Of a stretch of 64,000 nucleotides of DNA, positions 6,653 to 15,603 are shown piece after piece. Made by a program: the position numbers and the translations under genes. How positions within the stretch are numbered: the first letter of the stretch is position 1; each line of letters starts with the position of its first letter. Source of the stretch: an uncultured Eggerthellaceae bacterium (GTDB lineage: Bacteria > Actinomycetota > Coriobacteriia > Coriobacteriales > Eggerthellaceae); the NCBI GenBank assembly GCA_910588945.1, contig CAJUSF010000066.1:1-64000 (forward strand). The letters are read 5' to 3'. The notes under the pieces are model-generated. The model was not told the DNA's origin. It was given only the letters and a program-made list of their open reading frames with translations, and did not search any database.

Positions 6653-9226
6653 CTAGGCTCCTTCCACGATCCTGTCCAAAGCAATCTGTCCGGTCTCGGC
6701 CTCATAGCCGCGATTCTCGAACACCTCGGGGTATTGCTTTGCCAACTCGAACACATCAACCTTCTCAAGGTTCACCAAGAAGCTGTTTGTAACCTCGCCA
6801 GGAGCATTCTTGGATGTCGTATTGCCGGGGCAGATCAGGTTGTTTGCGCCAGCACGATCAAACTCACCGATCACGATGTTGTCAACACGAACGCCGTGGT
6901 CCTGATAGACCGACTGAGGAATAACGCGCTCGGAGAGGCGGATTCCACCAAGGACAGCGCCGCGCTCGTTGTAGAGCTTAACGATGTCGCCGTTTTTGAA
7001 CCCGAGCACTGCGGCATCTTTCGGATTAACCCAGATCGGCTCATACATATAGCCGTCAGGACCTTCGACCTTGCAGGTCTCGATCTCGCGACACCAAGTG
7101 TTGTCGTCGTTTTGCGCATGCACGCGCCAACGCGGGTGGTTAGTGATGAGCAGGAACGGGTACTCCTCGGAGCGCGGGTGCAGCAGACTCTCGGAATGAG
7201 ACTCGCCATAAGGCACAAAGTGCGGAACCGGCGGACGCTCTTCGTCATCTGGGAAGAACTCGGACAGAATTGACGAGCGGAATTCAATCAAGCCCGTCGG
7301 CGTGATAAGCGGGTTGTTCTCAGGATCCTCATAGAACGGGCGCATGCCGCGCGGATCATCTTCCCAATCCTCGGCTGTCGGGACGACGAAGTAGCCCTTC
7401 TCCATAAACTCCTCGTAAGAAACCATGTCTTGTACGCCAGAATTATCAAAGCCCTTCTTAATGAGCTCGTCTTCGGTGCCGCCGACATATTGCTCGTACA
7501 ACCCGAGCTTCTTGGCTACCTCACCAACCGCCTCGAAGTCAGACAGCGACTCGCCTACATGAGGAATCGCCTGCTCCTCGTGCATCAGCATGTTGTACTG
7601 ACCGCTGAACAGGTCAGCAGAGATGTCGCGCACCTCAAGCTTGGTGGTTGTCGGAAGAATAATGTCTGCAAACAGGCAATCGTTTTCGAGCCACGGATGC
7701 TGGGCTAGGATGAACTCGAGGTTCGGGTGACGCAAAGCGCGCTGCATCTCGTAGCCGTGATTCCAGCACGTCTGCCAACACGGGCTGTCCGTCCAGATCA
7801 TGTGCAGCTCATAGTCGCCATCATGCGGGAAGTCCCACTCGACAACCTGGTCTTCAGCCGGCAGACCTGCGATAACATGGCCGCCGCGCCACTTGACCGG
7901 TGGATTCATAATAGCTTGCGGGATCAGTGTCTTCGGGATGAAGTTGACCGGATAGGTAAGCATTGCCCAGCCGTTGTAGATCGAGGAGAGATCGGGCTGA
8001 CATGCGGAACGAGGCAACGGATAGATCTCATCGATGCCGAACAAACCCCAGTCCATGAAGTTGATCTGACCAACACCCGGCTTGCCGAGACCCTGCATAG
8101 CGAGCAGCGCAACCTCAAGACGAGCCGGCTCACTTGAGTAAGCTGCACGAATAAGGCCACCACCTGCGCAGTGAGCGATCGACACTGCGTGCTTGCCCCA
8201 GTAGCGAGCAAGGGCCTTGATCTGGCGCTCAGTAATGCCCGTTATTGGAGATGCCCACTTCGGAGTTTTAGCAACGCCATCCTCAATGCCGAGAATGTAG
8301 TCTTTGAAGTCATCAAAGCCAACTGCATGTGTAGCAATGTAGTCTTTATCGTAAGTTCCCTCGGTAAGCCAAACATAAGCGATGGCGCAATGCAGCGCAG
8401 CGTCGGTGTTCGGAAGAATCGGGATCCACTTACCCTCATGAGCACAACCCGTATAGTTCAAATCAGGCGAAATGAAGATCGACTTCACGCCTACATCATG
8501 AAGCCAGCGCACCAAACGACCCGGCTGCATGCCTCCCCATCCCCAAGGGGTAGTCTCAGGATCAGCGCCCCAGTACAAAACAGCATCGCCGTTCTCAGCA
8601 ATATCTTGGAAGAGGTTCTGCACATGACCTTGCTTGCCGACAGGATCCATTCCCCAAATGTGCTTCGCGCCCCACGTCCAGCCTTCCCAGCTGTCAGGCT
8701 GACGGGCTTGCAGAGTGTATCCACCCATAAGGTCGAGCAGCTTTCCAGGGCAACCGTGTGCTGCATGAATAATCTTCGACTCACCGTGGCCGTCGATCTG
8801 AGCAAGTACAGCCAGAGGTCCATATTCTTTATGGATACGCTTGAGCTCAGCCGCGATAATGTCAGTAGCCTCGTCCCATGAAATGCGCTCGTATTTTGCG
8901 GTTCCGCGCGTCTCTGGATGACGCTCGCCGTTTGGATCCCAGTCCACTCTCTTCAGCGGATATGGGATGCGATTCTTTGAATACACACGCTTTTTGTAGG
9001 CATACTGCAGCGGTGTTGGCATCGTTTTGTCTTTTGGCTCCAACACCACACCGTTTACTTCTATCCTCCAAGGATTCATATCCTTGATATCGTATGCATC
9101 GTCATAGTGCATCGGACGGATACGAAGGATCTTCCCATCCTTGACATCGACGGCTGCAGAGTTTGAACCGAGACCGAAACCGCACAAACCGAGCGACTTA
9201 TAGACTGTCTTCACATCGTTTGACAT
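6653..9226 (-). CDS. athL: Molybdopterin subunit, pyrogallol-phloroglucinol transhydroxylase-like
   Basis: This 857-residue DMSO-reductase-family protein probably moves or removes an aromatic hydroxyl group in the cytoplasm: there is no Tat signal, and GGGAG precedes the ATG at 9226. It lacks the N-terminal four-cysteine cluster site, having only Cys15 there. The segment D178-S179-W180, with His147 about 30 residues earlier, corresponds closely in spacing to the Asp174, Ser175 (Mo ligand), Trp176 and His144 I recall for the Pelobacter acidigallici enzyme; Tyr402 may match its catalytic Tyr404. Length also agrees. The divergent membrane LuxR regulator and MFS transporter resemble loci for gut catechol dehydroxylases in Eggerthellaceae, so a dehydroxylase acting on a catechol is the main alternative. 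Molybdoenzyme family is certain, substrate is not. Confidence 0.82.
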   Translation of the reverse strand: MSNDVKTVYKSLGLCGFGLGSNSAAVDVKDGKILRIRPMHYDDAYDIKDMNPWRIEVNGVVLEPKDKTMPTPLQYAYKKRVYSKNRIPYPLKRVDWDPNGERHPETRGTAKYERISWDEATDIIAAELKRIHKEYGPLAVLAQIDGHGESKIIHAAHGCPGKLLDLMGGYTLQARQPDSWEGWTWGAKHIWGMDPVGKQGHVQNLFQDIAENGDAVLYWGADPETTPWGWGGMQPGRLVRWLHDVGVKSIFISPDLNYTGCAHEGKWIPILPNTDAALHCAIAYVWLTEGTYDKDYIATHAVGFDDFKDYILGIEDGVAKTPKWASPITGITERQIKALARYWGKHAVSIAHCAGGGLIRAAYSSEPARLEVALLAMQGLGKPGVGQINFMDWGLFGIDEIYPLPRSACQPDLSSIYNGWAMLTYPVNFIPKTLIPQAIMNPPVKWRGGHVIAGLPAEDQVVEWDFPHDGDYELHMIWTDSPCWQTCWNHGYEMQRALRHPNLEFILAQHPWLENDCLFADIILPTTTKLEVRDISADLFSGQYNMLMHEEQAIPHVGESLSDFEAVGEVAKKLGLYEQYVGGTEDELIKKGFDNSGVQDMVSYEEFMEKGYFVVPTAEDWEDDPRGMRPFYEDPENNPLITPTGLIEFRSSILSEFFPDDEERPPVPHFVPYGESHSESLLHPRSEEYPFLLITNHPRWRVHAQNDDNTWCREIETCKVEGPDGYMYEPIWVNPKDAAVLGFKNGDIVKLYNERGAVLGGIRLSERVIPQSVYQDHGVRVDNIVIGEFDRAGANNLICPGNTTSKNAPGEVTNSFLVNLEKVDVFELAKQYPEVFENRGYEAETGQIALDRIVEGA

Positions 9227-9552
9227 TCCGACTCCCTTTCTCTTTTCATCTACTTTTGCAATCCAGTTGCCACAAAACGCTTGCATTCCTCGCTCTCTTC
9301 GATAAAATTCCGTTAATAATCCCATTTGCTCTCTAACTTCTTGCCAAGTCGAAGCTAATTCGACTCTATAGCGTCTAGCGTGATATCACAATCGCGTGCG
9401 ATGTCTGATTTTGTCGAATAAAGAGGTCTGAGCAGGGGCGTTTTATCTAAGACTCTAGGTATTAGATAAAAATTTTCAGCTCTTTGAACAGGCAATATGC
9501 GAAGCAAATTCGCAGACTTTGGCAAACGTCGTTATTGGATGGGAGTAGGAAA
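9227..9552. promoter_or_regulatory. Divergent control region with three palindromes
   Basis: The region between the molybdoenzyme operon and its LuxR-type regulator holds three perfect inverted repeats: AGTCGAA/TTCGACT with a 5-base gap (9347-9365), the palindrome GTGATATCAC (9380-9389), and TTTTATCTAA/TTAGATAAAA with an 11-base gap (9441-9471). They are the natural candidates for regulator binding. No gene is seen here. Confidence 0.6.
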
Positions 9553-11100
9553 GTGAACGGCGCAACCACCACTGATCAGCAACAATCCTCAAGGTTTTTC
9601 AGCCCTACAATCGGCCTTGCGGGCTTCGGCGTTCTTCTCGGGTGGCATTTTCTTATACTTTATTATTCCTTCCCTATGACCAACGGCATGTTACCGGCTG
9701 AATTCGTATTCATACGACAGGTCGCTCTAAATGCAACGCTTGGGATTTCCTTCGGATTATTTGGACGCCTAATGTCAAATCTCCCTCAACGGGACAGCAT
9801 AAAATCGCACACTATCGCCTATCTTGCAATGGCCTTTGGAACGATTGGAAGTATTGCCCTGTTTGCCGGATCAATTCTAGGTATCGCTTGGTCTGTTCTT
9901 GCGGTCATACTCATAGGCGCATCTGAGGCTGTATTGATGCTGTTTTGGCTGCGCTTTTACACCGAAGCATCGATCAATTATTCCGGAATTAGCTTGAGCG
10001 CATCTGCAGTCTTAGGTTCTCTTATATGCTTTTTCACTTTTCATCTCACCTTTGATATCTCTGTACTCATTCTTATTATCCTGCCTGCCGCATCTGGCCT
10101 TTTACTGATAAACGTAACAAAGGGCATTCCGCTTAGAAAGAACGATCCTCAAGGCTCAGGGATCCGCGACTGGAGCTCTGCCAGAAAACCTTACTGGAAA
10201 ACAACCGCGCAGCTTATGGCTATGTCTCTGTTCTTTGGCGTGGTTCAAGGGTGCAGCTCTCTTGATTCTACCTTACTCCCCGCCGCAGATCCGTCTACAG
10301 TGCTTGGAGCCACCTTTGCAGGCATTGTTTTATTTCTGGCTTATCTAAAATCAAAAAGGCAACCGAATTTGGGACTCATCATCAATTTCTCGCTCATGAT
10401 ATTTATGGCAGGAATGATGCTTCTCGCTTTCAACATAGCCATCCTTTCGCAGTTGGCCGCATTTTTGATAATGACCGGGTTCATTTTCTACTTTATCCTG
10501 ACGCTTATCTTCATCATCGATCTGTGCCGAACCTTCGACCTCGACACAACGCGCACTGTAGGACTCAATCAAGCGCTTGAATACGTGATGTTTGCGGTCG
10601 GCATAATTGCAGGAAGGTTTCTTTGGTCGCGTTTTGAAAACGATGCTCTGCTCCCATTCGTCGTCTCCTTCATGGCTATCTTCGTCCTATGCGCTATTGC
10701 GCTGTTCCTTACAAACGAACGCCCGCCATGGGAAGCCGTTTTCTACAAACCAGCTCTCATCGCAGATAAGCATCCTGCAATGTCAGGCGACAACGAGAGC
10801 AATGAGCCTTTTGAAGACACTCCCAATGAAGCCGATATCCTGATGCTATTAAGCGAGCGCTACTCTCTCACCCCTCGCGAGATCGAGGTGTTCACCTTTC
10901 TGTCTAAGGGGCGCAATGCAGAATTCATCCAAAACGCGCTTTTCATCTCAAATCACACAGTAAAGACCCATATCTACAATATCTATAAAAAGATGGACAT
11001 ACATTCTTTGCAGGATTTGTTGGATATCCTGGACGAAGAGGCCTCTCGATCGACGATTCAGTCCTGCGGTACGAGAAAAGACGACTCGAATAACGTGTAG
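9553..11100 (+). CDS. Membrane-embedded LuxR-family regulator
   Basis: The 515-residue protein has a long run of hydrophobic segments (about 12 spans to residue ~390), a short acidic linker, and a C-terminal LuxR/GerE helix-turn-helix: SLTPREIEVFTFLSKGRN then HTVKTHIYNIYKKMDIHS. Such transporter-like regulators are abundant in Eggerthellaceae and often sit beside the oxidoreductase they control. It is divergent from the transhydroxylase-like operon and followed on the same strand by an MFS transporter. The GTG at 9553 has GGGAG at good distance; a TTG at 9484 would add 23 residues. It probably senses an aromatic substrate through the membrane part and binds the palindromes upstream; this is inference. 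Confidence 0.85.
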   Translation: MNGATTTDQQQSSRFFSPTIGLAGFGVLLGWHFLILYYSFPMTNGMLPAEFVFIRQVALNATLGISFGLFGRLMSNLPQRDSIKSHTIAYLAMAFGTIGSIALFAGSILGIAWSVLAVILIGASEAVLMLFWLRFYTEASINYSGISLSASAVLGSLICFFTFHLTFDISVLILIILPAASGLLLINVTKGIPLRKNDPQGSGIRDWSSARKPYWKTTAQLMAMSLFFGVVQGCSSLDSTLLPAADPSTVLGATFAGIVLFLAYLKSKRQPNLGLIINFSLMIFMAGMMLLAFNIAILSQLAAFLIMTGFIFYFILTLIFIIDLCRTFDLDTTRTVGLNQALEYVMFAVGIIAGRFLWSRFENDALLPFVVSFMAIFVLCAIALFLTNERPPWEAVFYKPALIADKHPAMSGDNESNEPFEDTPNEADILMLLSERYSLTPREIEVFTFLSKGRNAEFIQNALFISNHTVKTHIYNIYKKMDIHSLQDLLDILDEEASRSTIQSCGTRKDDSNNV

Positions 11101-11311
11101 TCTTGCAGCAAAACGTGCGATTTCAGTCCTGTGTTGGGATGCGCTCTTTCGGAGTTTTGTATAGTATCGTCTTTGCCAAGTCATAAAAGATGCCGTATGC
11201 ATACCGCCACATCGCTGCATATGGCAGGTTCGTTAAAAATCCCGATAACAAGCAGTATTACTTTGAATTCATCAGCATTTATTTGATGCGAATCGTTTTT
11301 AAGGGGTTAAT

Positions 11312-12538
11312 ATGACTGGTTCTTCTGACACACAGTTCCCCATGAGTAGAAGATGGATGATCTTTTGCTCCGTATTTTTCTTGGGCATCCTGACATCATT
11401 TGGGATGTTCAAAGCGCCCACGATGTTTACGACCGAGTTTATCTCGGAGCTTGGATTTACAGAGTCAAGCATCGGTTGGGTAATGTCGATGTTCACGCTC
11501 ATCGGAGCCGTTTTGGCGTTTCCCGCAGGTGGAATTTTCGCCAAGCTCGGGGCGAAGAAAAGCCTCATCATCACAGCGATCAGCCTTATCGTAGGTGCTG
11601 TAGGAGGAGCTCTTGCAACCAACGCGACGATGATGCTAGTAACCAGATTCATCGAAGGCATCGGCATGGGCCTTGTCTCCGTTGTCGGACCAGCCGCAGT
11701 TGCATCGATCATCCCGGCCAAAAAGCAGGGTCTGGCAATGGGCATCTGGAGCGTGTGGTTCCCGGCAGGCGTTGTTCTTGCGATGAACGTAACGCCTATG
11801 GTGTACGCACTTGCCGGAACATGGCGTGCGAATTGGTGGCTCTCAGCGATACTCGCAGCCGTGGCTCTTATATTCGTGTGGGCAGTCTATGCTACGCCTC
11901 CGCAAGAGAATGCCTCCGAAGAGGCATCCGCAGACGGCGCTCCGATGAAGCTCAAGCCGGACTTTTTCAGCATCGTCATGATCGCCATCGCGTTTGGCTG
12001 CTGGAATGTGTTCAACGCCGGCGCAATTGGAGGCTTCTATCCTTCATATCTAGCTGACGTACACTCTCTTGATACGCAACTCTCGGGCACAATCTCAAGT
12101 ATCACCAACATCTTGGTTTTGGCACTTGGGCCAATTTCGGGAATCATTGCTGACAAATTTAACATCCATAAGGGATTCATTGTATTCGGCATGTTTGGTG
12201 CAGCCATCCTGTTGACCTTTGCGTTCGGTGACAACATGCCGCTTGTTTGGGTGTTTGTCATCGCCATGAGCTTCTGTTCCGCATGCTGCTCAACAGGCGT
12301 GTTCTCAAGCGTCCCGCTGTATGCAAAAGATCCATCTAAAGTTGGTCTTGGAATGGCCATCGTGGCTTTCTTCCAGAACCTAGGAGGATGCATCGGATCA
12401 GCCGCGTTCGGCGCTCTTGCTGTAAGCATGGGCTGGAATATGGCCTCTCTTGCATTCTGTGTTCCCATCGCCATTGTCGGCGGTGTTTGCGCGGTGCTCA
12501 TTAAGTCGCTGAAAGCTAAAAACGACACACGTGCATAG
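11312..12538 (+). CDS. MFS transporter, probable aromatic-compound uptake
   Basis: This 408-residue, 12-span major facilitator protein starts at an ATG preceded by AGGGG. Visible features are a first-span FFLGILTSFGMFKAPTMF, the loop after the second span (AKLGAKKS) and a central soluble loop rich in Glu/Ala near residue 200. It lies 211 bases after the membrane LuxR regulator on the same strand, so co-regulation with the transhydroxylase-like operon is likely. The substrate may be the aromatic acid or phenol used by that enzyme. Sequence alone does not separate uptake from efflux, nor identify the subfamily with certainty. Confidence 0.82.
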   Translation: MTGSSDTQFPMSRRWMIFCSVFFLGILTSFGMFKAPTMFTTEFISELGFTESSIGWVMSMFTLIGAVLAFPAGGIFAKLGAKKSLIITAISLIVGAVGGALATNATMMLVTRFIEGIGMGLVSVVGPAAVASIIPAKKQGLAMGIWSVWFPAGVVLAMNVTPMVYALAGTWRANWWLSAILAAVALIFVWAVYATPPQENASEEASADGAPMKLKPDFFSIVMIAIAFGCWNVFNAGAIGGFYPSYLADVHSLDTQLSGTISSITNILVLALGPISGIIADKFNIHKGFIVFGMFGAAILLTFAFGDNMPLVWVFVIAMSFCSACCSTGVFSSVPLYAKDPSKVGLGMAIVAFFQNLGGCIGSAAFGALAVSMGWNMASLAFCVPIAIVGGVCAVLIKSLKAKNDTRA

Positions 12539-12551
12539 CGCACCTTTTGCT

Positions 12552-12592
12552 CACGCCCCAGTCTCTTTTCCCTAGAGGAGCGCTGGGGCGTG
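12552..12592 (+). terminator. Hairpin after the MFS transporter
   Basis: CACGCCCCAG (12552-12561) pairs perfectly with CTGGGGCGTG (12583-12592) 13 bases past the stop codon. The loop is long (21 bases) and no strong T-run follows, so termination is likely but not certain. Confidence 0.55.
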
Positions 12593-12747
12593 CGGCATTT
12601 CAGCAAATCAATTCGCCATTTTTAAGGGGCGATCGCGCGGTGTTTATACAGTTGTCGCGGGCGGCACGAAATGCTTCGTAGCATCAACGCGATAAAAAGC
12701 CGTCTGAAGTCCTATAATTCTTACGAAAAGGCGGCGAAAGAGGGATT

Positions 12748-13179
12748 ATGCACGTAGACACTCCGATCAAAGTTAGATATGGCGAAACAGACATGATGGG
12801 CGTGGTTTATCACGCGAACTATCTTCTCTACTTTGAGGATGCACGTATCGATTTTCTCGATGCGCTTGATTTTTCATACAGCGAGCAGATCGAAGGTGCT
12901 GGCTTCATGAGCCCGATCCACGCGGTCGAAATCCAATACAAAAGCCCCCTTCGCTATGGTGAAGAGGGCTTCGTGCGCACGACTATCGCAAAGAATCTTC
13001 CAATGCGAACTGTGTACCATCAGCGCGTCTATCGCACGGGAAGCGACCCTGAAACGGAGCATCCGCTAGTCGATGCACTTGTGACCGTGTGTGTCGTAGA
13101 TCGCGAAACGTTCAAGCCTGTGAACTTGAAGAAGACGTTTGCAGAGCTTTACGCAAAATACGACGAGGTGGCCGAATAG
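12748..13179 (+). CDS. Acyl-CoA thioesterase, YbgC/FadM hotdog family
   Basis: The 143-residue product is a single hotdog domain of the 4-hydroxybenzoyl-CoA thioesterase type. RYGETDMMGVVYHANYLLYF contains the acidic and HANY residues of the active-site region, and E41 to Q65 form the long central helix. Such enzymes hydrolyse acyl-CoA thioesters in the cytoplasm, with roles in fatty-acid turnover or CoA recycling. GAGGG precedes the ATG and a TATAAT box lies at 12713-12718. It seems monocistronic, with a hairpin at 13204-13233 between it and the convergent ABC genes. The exact acyl substrate cannot be told. Confidence 0.88.
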   Translation: MHVDTPIKVRYGETDMMGVVYHANYLLYFEDARIDFLDALDFSYSEQIEGAGFMSPIHAVEIQYKSPLRYGEEGFVRTTIAKNLPMRTVYHQRVYRTGSDPETEHPLVDALVTVCVVDRETFKPVNLKKTFAELYAKYDEVAE

Positions 13180-13203
13180 CCGCAAGGCGCGCTCTTGCAT
13201 CTT

Positions 13204-13233
13204 GCAGCACACAAGGCGCGGATCGCGTGCTGC
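13204..13233. terminator. Hairpin between convergent genes
   Basis: GCAGCAC (13204-13210) pairs with GTGCTGC (13227-13233), with a GC-rich inner stem. It lies between the thioesterase and the convergent ABC permease and may serve as a terminator from either side. The surrounding stretch to 13320 is GC-rich with many GCA/TGC triplets. Confidence 0.45.
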
Positions 13234-13320
13234 AGGTGTAATGCAACAGCTCCTGCAACTGCAGCCTCCCCTGCGGCCTCCACTGCAATCGCAACCGGCA
13301 GGCGCGCGGGGCGCGTCTTG

Positions 13321-14013
13321 CTAAAGCTCGCGAGTCTCATAAAGACGAGCGGATATACAGGCGCTTATCACGTATGCAGCAAGTGCAGCCAAAAGTATCA
13401 CGGCAACTGCAACCATAAGATCAAATTCGCCAGAAATGAGTGCCTCGAGATCGAGCGCATCGACACCCGAACTAAAAAACGCCACTCCCATGCATATCGC
13501 GAACACCATGATCACGGGAACAAGTCGCGAGCCTTTCGTCATCCCGAATCTCATGATAAGCGGCAGCGAAACTGCCGCCGCAATTATGATCACAGCCTCT
13601 GCAAGTACTCCGACTGCAAAAAGCTCAAGAGGACTCCACTCGGACAGGAACAAGCCCCTTGGAGCAATTTCGGCAAAGAAATTCTCAGCCACAAAGCCTA
13701 TCGCCATACCAGCCAACCATGAAACCACCAAAGCGATGAGCACGATGGCCATCATGCTTGCATAGCGCCCATATGCCACTTGACGGCGACTTATAGGAAG
13801 CGTCAGACGAAACCGCTCCCAGCCGTTTTGTTCATCATATGCGGAAATGCTGAATAGATACATGAAGGGAACCATGGCCGCAATGCAGGCGGTCGATGTC
13901 ACGAGCGTAGACGTTCCAGCCGCTATAAATATCGCCACAAAAAGCGTCATCCCCAGTAGCTGCGCAAACGAGTTCTTAGAGGTTATCAGATCGGAGAAGA
14001 TCATCGCTTTCAT
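13321..14013 (-). CDS. ABC-2 type permease
   Basis: This 230-residue integral membrane protein has six predicted spans, starting with KAMIFSDLITSKNSFAQLL and continuing TLFVAIFIAAGTSTLVTSTA. The segment ENGWERFRLTLPISRRQVAY is the cytoplasmic signature of the ABC_2_membrane_5 family, seen in small exporters under YtrA-type GntR control. Its start overlaps the end of the ATPase gene by four bases, so the two are translationally coupled. With that ATPase it forms an exporter, possibly for a peptide, antibiotic or lipid; the substrate is unknown. Confidence 0.86.
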   Translation of the reverse strand: MKAMIFSDLITSKNSFAQLLGMTLFVAIFIAAGTSTLVTSTACIAAMVPFMYLFSISAYDEQNGWERFRLTLPISRRQVAYGRYASMMAIVLIALVVSWLAGMAIGFVAENFFAEIAPRGLFLSEWSPLELFAVGVLAEAVIIIAAAVSLPLIMRFGMTKGSRLVPVIMVFAICMGVAFFSSGVDALDLEALISGEFDLMVAVAVILLAALAAYVISACISARLYETREL

Positions 14014-14903
14014 AGTGATTCTCCTTTCAAAGTGAGTGCCATATATTCCTCGATGGATACGCGCTCCACCGGAATGTCGTCGAATTTGGAAGCGAATGCC
14101 AATCTGTCAGGAACCAAGACGTCAACGCCGTATCCGTGTGAGAGCATCTTGAATTGCCCGTTTGTCCATCCACTGCTTTGCAGCCGATCGATATCGCTTT
14201 TGCGGCAATGGACAATCCCTGCCTCGTCGCAGATGGCATCTTTCGGCATCGAAAAGAGTATGCGGCCGTTGTCGATACACACAACCTCATCGGCGATCTT
14301 CTCGAGATCCGTCGTGATGTGGGTGGCCATCAAAATGCCATGGTTCTCATCGCTCATGAAATCGCGGAGGATATCAAGTATCTCATCGCGCGCAAGCGGA
14401 TCGAGCCCCGCTGTGGCCTCATCGAGAATAAGAATGTCTGGATGATGCGCAAGTGCAAATGCCAAGGTGAGCTTCATCCCCATACCTCGAGAGAGATCCT
14501 TCACCCGTTTTTTGAATCCCAGATCGAATTTTTTGCAAAGCCTTTCAAACAGCGCGGAATCCCATTTGGAATAGGACGCGCGCCCCAGAAACTCAACATC
14601 CTTGATGCGCATCGTAGTGAGAAAGGCACACGTGTCGAAAACCACTCCGATACGTTCTTTTACGGAATCTATATCATATTGAGCAGCATGCCGTGATTTC
14701 CCTGAATCGATCCCGAAAAGAGAGATCTCTCCTTCATCTACGGATATCAGACCCAAGATTGCCTTCAACATTGTTGTCTTGCCCGCGCCGTTTGAGCCGA
14801 TAAGGCCGACCACGCGCCCCGACTCGACACAGAGCGAGGCATCGCGCAGAGCGAAATCATCGTAGCGTTTTGTTAGATGCTCGACTTTTATCAATTCACC
14901 CAT
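14010..14903 (-). CDS. ABC transporter ATP-binding protein
   Basis: The 297-residue ATPase powers the ABC-2 permease downstream. Walker A is GLIGSNGAGKTTMLK, the signature loop LSRGMGMKLTLAFALA, Walker B ILILDEATAGLDP, and the switch His lies in ATHITTD. About 80 residues follow the core, as in drug/lantibiotic-exporter ATPases. It is the second gene of a three-gene unit behind the GntR regulator (32-base gap) and overlaps the permease start by four bases. Expression probably follows derepression at the operator at 15384-15427. Confidence 0.92.
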   Translation of the reverse strand: MGELIKVEHLTKRYDDFALRDASLCVESGRVVGLIGSNGAGKTTMLKAILGLISVDEGEISLFGIDSGKSRHAAQYDIDSVKERIGVVFDTCAFLTTMRIKDVEFLGRASYSKWDSALFERLCKKFDLGFKKRVKDLSRGMGMKLTLAFALAHHPDILILDEATAGLDPLARDEILDILRDFMSDENHGILMATHITTDLEKIADEVVCIDNGRILFSMPKDAICDEAGIVHCRKSDIDRLQSSGWTNGQFKMLSHGYGVDVLVPDRLAFASKFDDIPVERVSIEEYMALTLKGESL

Positions 14904-14935
14904 TGTTCCATCTTTCTGAAGTGCGCACTCCGAAA

Positions 14936-15307
14936 TCAGTCCTCCATCAACAGATCGACCATATCGTGCAACTCGCCCTTCGATATTCCTGCCGCAGTAG
15001 CATCCACCACGATCTTGGCAAGCCTGCCTTCGATCGTGCGCAGGCTCTCTTCGCGCAAAAGCTCAAGATTGCCTCCGGATACGAAAGTGCCCTTACCCTG
15101 CACCGTGTTCACGAATCCGGCTTCTTCCAAATCGGCATAGGCGCGTTTCGTCGTGATGACGCTTATGCGAAGGTCGTTCGCGAGCGCGCGGATGCTCGGA
15201 AGCATCTGACCCTCTGCAAACTCTCCGGCCAATATCGCACTTTTGATCTGCTGCGCTATCTGCTCATAGATAGGAGATGCGCTTGAGTTCGATATTATGA
15301 TCTCCAA
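14936..15307 (-). CDS. GntR/YtrA-family transcriptional repressor
   Basis: The protein has an N-terminal winged helix (SPIYEQIAQQIKSAILAGEF, LPSIRALANDLRIS, then TTKRAYADLEEAGFV and GKGTFV) and a short C-terminal helical dimer domain of YtrA size. Starting at TTG 15307 gives 123 residues beginning at EIIISNSS, the usual YtrA start; an ATG at 15358 would add 17 residues of poor conservation. It opens the ABC exporter operon and likely autoregulates it through the operator just upstream. YtrA-type regulators commonly answer to cell-wall or membrane stress, but the inducer here is unknown. Confidence 0.85.
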   Translation of the reverse strand: MEIIISNSSASPIYEQIAQQIKSAILAGEFAEGQMLPSIRALANDLRISVITTKRAYADLEEAGFVNTVQGKGTFVSGGNLELLREESLRTIEGRLAKIVVDATAAGISKGELHDMVDLLMED

Positions 15308-15383
15308 ATCTTCTCTTCTTTCAGAGGCGAATAGTCTGCCCCATCGTCTTGCCGACATCCGAGCGTCCCCGGCGACGGCGATA

Positions 15384-15427
15384 GTGTATATACGCTATAT
15401 ACACACTATATACACACCTATATACAC
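15384..15427. promoter_or_regulatory. Operator array for the GntR regulator
   Basis: GTGTATATA (15384-15392) and TATATACAC (15396-15404) form a perfect inverted repeat around CGC. CTATATACAC occurs three times at 15395, 15406 and 15418, so half-sites repeat every 11-12 bases on one face of the helix. The array lies directly upstream of the gntR-ABC operon, as expected for autoregulation by a YtrA-type repressor. Confidence 0.72.
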
Positions 15428-15603
15428 TGTCAAGTAGAAATCGAAAAATCTGGAGATTATGAAAGATCGAGCCGTTGCTCGGTAAAAAAACTCGCAGCGC
15501 CGCGAGGATGGCAGCAAAGAAACGCAGAGCAAGACGCCAAAAAGCGATAAATAGGGTTAGAGCGGGTAAAATAGAGAGAATCTCGACAGTTTGTGTGTGC
15601 CAG

